This document shows, piece after piece, positions 31,111 through 39,178 of a stretch of 39,178 nt of DNA; position 1 is the stretch's first letter; each line of letters starts with the position of its first letter. Under the pieces are notes generated by a model. That model did not search any database and was not told the origin of the DNA. It saw nothing but the letters and a program-made list of their open reading frames with translations. The stretch comes from Rhodocollybia butyracea (taxonomy: Eukaryota > Basidiomycota > Agaricomycetes > Agaricales > Omphalotaceae), in NCBI GenBank assembly GCA_015501585.1, contig JADNRY010000551.1, positions 1 through 39,178 on the forward strand, written 5' to 3'. Made by a program: the position numbers and the translations under genes.

Positions 31111-33502
31111 TAGTGATATGAGCGCTAGGTTGTGGACTAGAACGTTAGTTTTTACGGACCGTATCAGAGGGTGAAATTATAGAGACATTGTTAGGTGCCA
31201 GAATAGTTTGAGATCTGCCCAGGCTGCTTTCAGCTACCCTAAGGTCAACATATGATGAGCTTTGAAGGATAAGTTTTTGAAAATCCTGGAGAAATTTTAC
31301 CCAAAATTGAATTGTTGATGTGTAATGCCACGGAGTCTGAGTAAACAATAGCGATGAAGACTCGTCAGTTTTCAAGAGATCCCAGTCGACGGGGCCACAA
31401 GTGTCCCTATGAAGATGGGCCCATATTCAGGAAGGCCAAGGTAAGGGTACCAGCTAGGGAGTTAAACTCGCACCATAAGATAGCTCCAGGCATACTAATA
31501 GTCACTTTCGCGATATTCGCAGCTCAGGTCAAGATCTGACAAGCTTTGCATTTGGGGATAAGAGACTAGGTGAGTGAAGATTGGTATCAACACGATGGTT
31601 TAAGAAAGAGAATATAGAAGGGTTCTTATAGCGGGCCTTCTTTGTATTCCTGAACTTGATGATGCTCAGGCTGAGCATTTGTGTATGCTTGTGGGTGCAG
31701 TTTTTTGTCTTCAATTAGGCTTTATTCAGGCTTTATTTTCGAACATATCATTATCGAAAGTCGCAGATTGGCGAGTCGACGAATTTTTGGGTCAACCATA
31801 TCCTGCCCTATCCTGGCCTTGGGCTGCTCAGCAAGCAAAGCGACTCTCAGGTTTGTAAATTCAGTTCCGGATGTACTCTCCGAGGAGATGAAGGTTTTAT
31901 GACGGTGCATACCGACAACATAACTTTTAACCATTCCTAACACGTTGACGGTCACCCACAGTTGTGAGTGATGAAGGACCTCGTGTAACGATGAACGGGT
32001 GGCGGCTCCATCGAACAAAAAAATCTATTTTAATTGTTCTAATTCGCCCTCGACATGCATTACGGATGCGTCGGCGGGACTTGGACAAAGGAAAGGCAGT
32101 GGCCCCCGCTCTTGACTGGAACAACTTGTCGGCAAGCTTAAAGCTCGCTGAGTGTCTTGTTTTTGAGACACAATACTACCCGTATCTTGGAGCACTAGGT
32201 GCTCCAGGGGGTTATCGATTTATCCTCAGGAACACCCAAACGACGACCAAGTTTGTGTTTGTTGTATTTTCCTTGCTGAGTTTGAAACCTTTCCCCATCC
32301 ATCGTCTTTTGAGAATTCAATAATATTATAGTATAGAGGCCTCATACTTTTTCGGCCATTTCGGCACAGGCCAGAAGTTCGGTGAGTTCAACGCAGATCT
32401 GTGATGTCGGGTGCAAAAGCTAAAAACTCAAGTCAAGAAGACCCAGATACATACTATGGTTGTCTATACTATAGTACCTGATGAAAAAAGAACAAAAGGA
32501 GGACCGACGGTCACGTAGCCGCGTCAAGCAAAAAAAAGGCATTTCTTTCTTCAGATTAGTCCGCCTTCCCTGCACATAATAGGGCTACGGGAAGCGAACT
32601 CCGACTTTTTTATGCCTTGTTCCTCTAAAGGACAAAGAAGGTGATATAGATCACTTTAGGTTGAGACGTTTTAATCAGGTTTCCGAGCATACCAAGCTAC
32701 AGACTGCTACAGAGCTGTTCGAAGCTGTTCGAACATCTAATCCCAGATTTGACTGGCCCCAGCCTGCCCCGGCCTTGGAATTGCGAAGGATTTAGTACTG
32801 TATGATTATCGATTAGTATTGATGATTGGAGCTCCTCGATCAGATATCAGACTTTTCTGCCTATAGAACGTGGATGCAGTTACTTACTGTTTGGTTGGCA
32901 CCATCATTGCAGGTTGATTGCAACCCGCAAAAGGAAAGTTGAAAAGAACTACTAGCGCTTACTTATTCGGGGCGCTTTCAATATTCAAGATCGTATGCTA
33001 CTACTACGCCGAAACTTCTTCTGAACTTCTGCGCCTGCTGGCCTGCTGAGGTGCCAGGGGGTATGTAATGATTTATATTGAACGATTGGCTTCTGAGTTG
33101 CTGATTTCTACCCTAAACCACGGCCTTAGGTTGTCTAAATCCGCCCTAGGGGCTTATTTATTTACGAACAAGGGTGCTTAAGTTGGTGAGTAATGAACAT
33201 CCCACCTGAGAACACTCTTCGTCCATTTTCGATTGACTTCTCACTATCCAACTTGCCAGTACCAATTAATACTTAGATCCAAAGAGGCATCTGGAAGAGT
33301 TGGACAAGTACTTACTAGGTAGGCCTTAACTTCTATTCTCGGAGAACTTAAGTAATCTTGATGGGGACAGGCTCCTGGACAGCGGAAAAATGTAACGTTC
33401 CAAACAGGCGCAAGCCTCGTATAAACTACAAAAGCCTTGAAAAGGTTCCAAAGTTCCAAACGCTCTGCTCCCAACTTCCTTTACACCTCTTCTGTGGATT
33501 CC
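31111..33502. other. Region without supported genes
   Basis: Apart from the possible first exon and promoter of the C2H2 gene (up to about 31400), no frame is convincing. A 119-codon plus frame ending at 32323 has no recognisable domain. AT-rich from 32700 to 33200. No terminal repeats with target duplications were found. Confidence 0.35.
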
Positions 33503-34664
33503 ATGATGTGGTTCAGTCTCCTCGCTACTACGTTCCTTATGGCTTCTGCTTGGCCCCTCAGCAGCCTGTCCTTCAATCCTAGCGCTGCAGATATGCGTGT
33601 AATACCAAGGTCTCACTCAATCTTGCAAGAGCAAGGACCTACGAACGCAAAGCGTTTCGCGAAGGGCCTTACAGTTACACCGAAACTACCTCGTGTACGC
33701 CCAGCTCTGCCAAACTTAGGTGCGTGTACAACGTATCCGTGTTGCTCTCCTCGACTGATATCACTCGTTTGTAGTCACTCCTCGTGTTGAACTTTCTGGA
33801 CTTCTTAGCCAGCTGTACGTTCTCTAACCTTTTGCGTATCCCGGGGATATCAGAGATGAGAACTATGTAGTACTGAAGGGTCGTTGCACATTTCTGTTGC
33901 CTCGGATGGAACCTCGCTGGGATATATATCTAACGCTCTCAACTCGTTCGGTGAATATGGCCCCGCAACATCTGGTCAGAACTTGAAAGTCAAAGTGGAT
34001 ATAACGGCTATGGGTCCAATTAGCATTGCCACTCTAGTGAGTCATTCGTACAAAATAGATACATAGCTGACCCTTCGCTATATGTGAACAGAATGGCCAA
34101 GAAAGTGATCTACCTTATATGGTAGGCATAGCAGGTTTCGCGAACGATGCTAGCGGATTGCACCCGGGGCAATGGAAGCACGTATAACTTTGAGGTTTTT
34201 CGTATAGTTCTTTCCGAGCTAACCTAAACTCTAGTTATGTATATATAGGCGCGGGTGGCGAGACTGTCATGGGCTCCCCACCTCGCACTGGCGACAACTC
34301 GTTTACCAGAGCTACAGGAAATCCTGAAGCAATTGAGAGTGTCATTGTATGATGGCTTATTACTACCACAGTAGTCTGCTCAACGCTGATTTACTTTTTC
34401 TCATTCAAAGTTCACGCTTCGACCCACGCTCGATGTTGTACCGGTTTGGGTAAATGGCGATGGCTCCAAGGTTGCAACTTTTCTTGGTATTTACGAGAGT
34501 GAGTTTGTAGACTTTGATGGAGGGGGGTATCCGTTATACGTTACTCATTGCTTCACGTAGACGTCCTTTTCATCACAGGAGATCAGGATTCATTTACGAG
34601 GACGTTTGGTCCGGCAACTTGGGTAGTACGATTATTGATATCTATTTCTCCAGCCTCCCACTGA
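33503..34664 (+). CDS. Predicted small secreted protein, unknown function
   Basis: Starts MMWFSLLATTFLMASAWPLS, a good signal peptide. Probable exons: 33503-33719, 33775-33814, 33871-34036, 34092-34181, 34249-34346, 34411-34498, 34561-34664. The middle reads SLGYISNALNSFGEYGPAT and LKVKVDITAMGPISIATL. The last parts read SFTRATGNPEAIESVIFTL, PVWVNGDGSKVATFLGIYE and LFITGDQDSFTRTFGPATW. This looks like a compact extracellular beta-rich domain, but I do not know the family. The junction of exons 4 and 5 (34140-34250) does not keep frame with GT-AG sites, so a base may be missing or the splice sites differ. The C-terminal end is provisional. Confidence 0.55.
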
Positions 34665-36310
34665 AATTGGATTGTTAGACTATGACTTTTGAACCAGACT
34701 TCAACTGAAGTCTGAAATGTTAATAGCTATCCTTGGTGGTGGTAATTATAACCTGAAATGTTCAAAATTCCATTTTCTTGGAACGCACTACTCTTTTTGG
34801 AGTGTTTTATTTCTGTAGCTCAAAAGTCTTTGGCACGCAGTATTTCCCTACGTTATCCGCGGCCCCGAATTTCTTCCGGTCTTTGACCTACTGGATCGTC
34901 TAAGGTATTGTGAAAAAGCGGCAGGAAGCATGCTCTGAGATGATTTAGCACCCACTACTTATGTTGTCGGAGATTGACATCCACTTCTGCCAAAGCCTCA
35001 GGCTGGCTTCATTCGTAGGCTTTGTATGTTTCAGTACTTAAACATTGAGTCAATCATCCATCACAAATATATTGGCCTTGAGAGAAGAAGATTCAAGTTT
35101 AGTCTTTCTTGATCCTTAATGAAAGGCCGGACAGAAACAATGACCAGATGGAGATGAAGAATCTCAACTGGACCCACAGCATTCAATTTGACTCGTTCTC
35201 TACTTAGGCGAGATTTGAGCTCAGATCCGGAGCGCCGGAAGGATGACTTGCCAACTTGCGGAGAATATGCACTTCATAGCCTAAGTGCGCCATACTTGAA
35301 CTCAAGCTACGGTGTACTAGGAGGGCCTATGATAAACCTGTATATCTCGCTATGCGAAGCACATTCGAGATATTCGGAGTTACTCCCGCTACTACTGACC
35401 TAGTTCTGACCGATAGATGTTCATAGCACTTATATATGTACACGCATGGTACTTTGTTAGTCTCAGGCTAATTCCTGTTTTCAAGCTCAGCTCGCTCAAG
35501 GCACAATCCGATGGACAGATGTGGGCAAATGCCGAAGGTAAACGCATCGATGTGCCCACGCTTAGTCTTAAAAATGTATATGAATAGCCAGCTGGAGTGA
35601 GAACATCTGAATGAGGCGAGGCTGGAACGATGCGGGAGTGCAACCTTTGACAATAGAGATGGATAGTACTAAGCAAGTCACAATGCACCATCCCACATGT
35701 GTTAAGAACTCTATACAAATAGTACCCTGGCACAGTTACTGTCAGTAGGTCCCTGGTGAGGCCGGAGCTTGGAGCTGGAATCCGTATCGCGCAATCATAC
35801 ACATTATTGGACTTACTTAAATGGTGCCAGATATGCTGTCGGGGACCCCACGGTTTCAAGGAAGTTCATGGGTGACAGTGACATCGGCGCGGAAGCGAGT
35901 GGTACAAGTCGGGCTGGCTAAGCATGTTGCCCAGCAACAAAAGGATAGTAAAATTAAAGAATTTAAAAATAGCCTGCCATTCGTGGAGAGACTCCTTCTA
36001 TTTATCTTTCATCATCAGGCTGCAAAAATGCATCCACGTATAATTATAAAGGTTACGGATCGTGAACATCAAGTAATAACAATTTTGAGTCCCAACCGAC
36101 ACACAACCACGAGGAACGCGTGGAGAGGGAAGCGCAAGGGGTAGCGCAATAACCTCCGGCATTGAACTTGACAAAATGGGAAGGGAAATTCATGAAACAA
36201 AAGATCGCAGATAATTGATCATACATCCGAAAAGTCCCCTGGACAGGAAAATCGGTCTGCAAGCGCAACGACAATGAAGTTTAAATAATCAGTGAGAGTT
36301 GTGACTCTGA
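34665..36310. other. Region without supported genes
   Basis: I see only short open frames with no domain or consistent splice pattern, including a 155-codon minus frame at 35392-35859 that I do not trust. No mobile element with clear ends. Confidence 0.35.
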
Positions 36311-36312
36311 TA

Positions 36313-37014
36313 CAGACGTTTCAAAAATTCTTGTCCCACGGGCCAAAAACGCCAAAATTAATCCGTAAAATACAAAAAACAAAAAAAATGTTTCCTGACT
36401 TAGTTCTACATGTTCTCGGTCTTATTTTTACTTCTAAATTATCTACTGTCGTTACTGAAGACAAAGATGATCCATTCATGGACAAACCGGGTAAAGAGAC
36501 AGCTTTTTTCATGATTTCTCACATCTGACTATGAATTAAAATTCAAGCTCGAGCTGCCCAGTTCATGATGAAATTGTAAACATTAGCAGTGAGGGTGAGT
36601 AACAATGAAGTGGAGACATGGATGAGATGAAAGTGGAGGAGGTACGGAAGAGCAGTGGTACAGAGTCCAAAGATCATTTTTTCGAGGCTCTATCTGTCGC
36701 CCCGAAGTCCCAGAGGATAAAAACCTTCGAAGATATCATCGAGCAAATCTTCTGCCATCTTTGTTTCGTCAAAAAAAAACCATCTGGTTGGCCGAGCAAT
36801 GAGTGCTTCATATCTCATCACGCTGCGCCACGAGTTTCCTATTGAGCTCGAAGTCGTTGGGATTCATACAGAGTCACTAATGTGATAGTATACCATAGTG
36901 TAGCAGCAATGGAATACGACGAAAGAACCAGTAAACATTTTTTTTGTTTTTTGTATTTTACGAATTAATTTTGGCGTTTTTTGGCCCGTGGGACAAGAAT
37001 TTTTGAAACGTCTG
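36313..37014. mobile_element. 702-bp TA-flanked MITE with long (about 85 bp) inverted repeats
   Basis: The first about 85 bases (36313-36397, starting CAGACGTTTCAAAAATTC) return inverted at 36930-37014 with only a few differences (one extra A in an A-run, C/T near 36363, C/A near 36395). TA lies on both sides (36311-36312 and 37015-37016), the target duplication of Tc1/mariner elements. The inside codes for no transposase. Such long ends would let an RNA copy fold into an 85-bp hairpin. Confidence 0.9.
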
Positions 37015-37532
37015 TAAGACCTATTCGGTGGCTTTCCAAAAGTCGGCTTTACATTAAATGCTAGATGGTTTAAGCCCCGATCGATATACAACCCACGAAA
37101 TCAGAGGAACTCGGAGAGGAAGAAGAAGCCTGAGAGGAGATCTAGAACGAATCGGGTTGCAATTCGGTATGGATAGTGGATCAAGACGTAGAATTCAGAT
37201 TCATGAAACATACAATTCTACAGAGTACAAGAAACCATACACCTGAACCGAGAATACCCATACATCATTGGTGCCCAGGTGAGGTAGAGCATGCCTAAGC
37301 TGGGCCGGAGAGGCGAAAGGAAAGGCGAAGAAAATAGAGAGAGGAAAGGAGACGGAAAGAGAGATAGATCGACTTGGCGTAAGTTTGATGAATGTGCCAC
37401 ACGATTGTGAATTCTACTGAAGGTAGGACCGATGGGATAGAATAAAGAGGAAGAAAAAGAAGAGTAGTCGCTTGGAAGAATTGTTTGTGAGTAATTCGTA
37501 AAAAAAATTATGAACAACACGAGCCAGGGTAC

Positions 37533-37860
37533 GCAACGGTGTCGTATGAGTGTTCCGTTACCGCTACCGTTTATTGAAAAGACGAGTAAGGATGGTTCGG
37601 GATGGAAAGTAAGATAGGTGGTATAGTTGGAAATAATAACGCTTACCATGCCCGACTTGCAGTGGTAACTAGGTAACCAACGTCCGGATATGCAACGGTG
37701 TCGGACTCGGGTGTCAAGTGTTCGGTTACCATCCCTTTTATTAGAAGCCATGGGCCTGGTAAAGACTAAGCGGTAAAATGTCATGGTCAAAGACGCGTCA
37801 AACTTGTTGACATAGTTGGTAACCGTATAGTCGGAACTAGATGCTTACCACGCTAGACTG
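37533..37860 (+). repeat. Two diverged copies of a 120-160 bp unit
   Basis: GCAACGGTGTCG is found at about 37533 and again at about 37692. Each is followed by a GTTCCGTTACC/GTTCGGTTACC, a TTTATT, and later GTTGG...GCTTACCATGCCCGACTTG against GTTGG...GCTTACCACGCTAGACTG. The surrounding 37016-38506 is purine-rich on the plus strand and could be an old LTR read on minus (it would start TGTTGACAATC at 38506), but I found no matching target duplication. Confidence 0.45.
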
Positions 37861-38640
37861 ATGATAAGTGTTTTTATCATTGGTGACGCATAGGCTTGCA
37901 TAGGGCCGCTGAGGAAGAAGGAGAGAGTGGTAAGATAGTTACATTGATAGATAGATATCGACGAGCATTGAAAAGGATAAGGGGATATCAAAGTCGGGAT
38001 ACTTGGAGCTTTGAAGCCTAGGATAAGGTTGGAAAAGGCAACGATATCACTAGATAATTATACTCGTAATTATATGCATGTGGTCCGTATTTCCCGTATC
38101 CCAGAAACTAGATAGGTACTGCGGCGGGACCGGGTGTGGTGCCTGTAAGGTAATAGTCGGCAGTAAGCCTAGGGTTGGCGAATCATCATGATGCTGAGGA
38201 GGTATCTGGTGTCGAGCTTCATACGCGTCTACGTATGAATCTCGTCATATTACTTTATTTAGTATTTTGTACAAATATTTACAGTATATAAAATCCGTAC
38301 TTGTACTGAGACAAATAAGAACACTTTGGATCCAAACCACGATCTCTTTACCAGCGCTTCGGATTTTAATCCCTGAGACGAGTAGGGACTGGCTATATCT
38401 CGAGCGGGTCCCCCGCAGAACTCGATACTTCAATCCGAGTGCAAACTAATTGAATTATCACATCTGGAGCCCACCGCGAGGGGGGATCCAAGGCAGATTG
38501 TCAACACCCCTATTTTTATTCCTCTCGGACTACTCCGACGACGCCACTTATTCTCACTCCACACTCATTTAATCACTTCACGAATACATTCGACGTCTCA
38601 TCTGCTGACTTTATCCGACGACTATCTCATATCTTTGAAC

Positions 38641-38937
38641 ATGTCGTTATTCAGCAAGCCCCTATTGCTGCACCTTCATCCCGCCGCCCTCGCCGTCATT
38701 TCGAGAAGGGAACGTGTTGCTGGGATGGGTGCTTGTCTTGATTCCAAGCTTGTCTTTATGCTGCCCAATGGATTTCACGAGGTTTGGCATGACAGAGATC
38801 TGATGATCAAGGCTATCGTTCTCAATACAGGTATTTTCCTTCCGAAGAGCGATTTCGACACAGAATTCTCGAGTATCACCTCCTCCGTTATCATGTTGGC
38901 CATCATGTTGGCATTTCTTGCAATCGCCAACAATTAG
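38641..38937 (+). CDS. Unidentified ORF near the right edge
   Basis: A pyrimidine-rich stretch like a fungal 5' UTR (38510-38640) leads to ATG at 38641 and MSLFSKPLLLHLHPAALAV; the frame is open for 98 codons. The C-terminal SSVIMLAIMLAFLAI looks like a membrane segment, but it may lie beyond an intron donor (GTATTTTCC after the Thr-Gly at about 38828), in which case the protein is different and runs out of the window. No family is recognised. Confidence 0.3.
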   Translation: MSLFSKPLLLHLHPAALAVISRRERVAGMGACLDSKLVFMLPNGFHEVWHDRDLMIKAIVLNTGIFLPKSDFDTEFSSITSSVIMLAIMLAFLAIANN

Positions 38938-39178
38938 GCTGCGTCGATTTATCACCAATTCATCATTTGTGTCTATCTCCCATCGAATATTCATATTATC
39001 TTGGCAACACTCTTCCCATCTGTTCAATTGGTCCTTGCCGTTCGTCGCGCGATAGCCATTCGGATCCACCTCTACTGTTGGGTGTGTCGTATCTCTTGAA
39101 GATCAAGAGGACACCGCACCGTATTTTCCGTCTCCCAGTCTGTTTGTCAGTGTTTGATAAGTTCTGAAAGGTGCCACG

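Noticed and set aside
31145..31375. Minus-strand ORF as first exon of the C2H2 gene
   Set aside because: A donor near 31160 is possible, but phase and protein character could not be settled, so it was left out of the gene.
35392..35859. 155-codon minus-strand ORF
   Set aside because: No recognisable family and no promoter or intron pattern; likely chance.
36292..36528. 78-codon ORF in the 702-bp MITE as a transposase remnant
   Set aside because: It translates the terminal repeat itself and has no DDE motif.
37218..37790. 190-codon minus-strand ORF
   Set aside because: Low-complexity Ser/Phe/Pro translation of a purine-rich repeat block; the internal repeat explains its length.

Overview
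The window looks like nuclear DNA of a filamentous basidiomycete, most likely an agaricomycete. The protein genes are split by many 46-75 bp introns. The families present fit this group: an EthD-like barrel protein, a six-hairpin GH78-type glycosidase pair, an NAD-dependent epimerase, a Crz1-like zinc-finger factor, Ty3/gypsy elements and a LINE. I cannot name the species. I see no tRNA, rRNA or CRISPR array.

Region 1 (1-4985) is a decayed Ty3/gypsy retrotransposon on the minus strand. It has an LTR at 4783-4985, gag, protease, RT/RNase H and the start of integrase; the rest lies beyond the left edge. A second, unrelated piece on the plus strand is inserted in it (about 1995-3185). It starts like an LTR (TGTAAC) and carries the 5' part of a serine/proline-rich ORF. 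This insert is the most unusual thing in the window: LTR, leader and ORF form an almost unbroken chain of different perfect or near-perfect short hairpins, one about every 27 nt. The host element around it shows no comparable pattern.

Region 2 (6817-12834) is a nest of mobile elements. A LINE has domain order endonuclease - RNase H - reverse transcriptase. It is interrupted by an 844-bp solo LTR with a perfect 5-bp target duplication, and a 682-bp hAT-type MITE with an 8-bp target duplication lies at its 5' end.

Region 3 (13386-23363) holds genes. Two tandem nine-exon copies of a secreted six-hairpin (GH78-type) glycosidase share a 389-bp stretch of perfect identity, which suggests gene conversion. 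Copy A has two frameshifts and copy B has one. A 248-bp TA-flanked MITE follows, then an intact 3-exon EthD-like gene and an intact 8-exon NAD-dependent epimerase gene.

Region 4 (26304-34664) has a Crz1-like C2H2 transcription factor gene (plus strand), a convergent second C2H2 gene (minus strand) and a predicted small secreted protein. All three need frameshifts to be read through. Either this stretch is decaying or the assembly carries single-base errors.

Region 5 (34665-39178) is gene-poor. It contains a 702-bp TA-flanked MITE with about 85-bp inverted repeats, a diverged internal repeat, and an unidentified ORF near the right edge.
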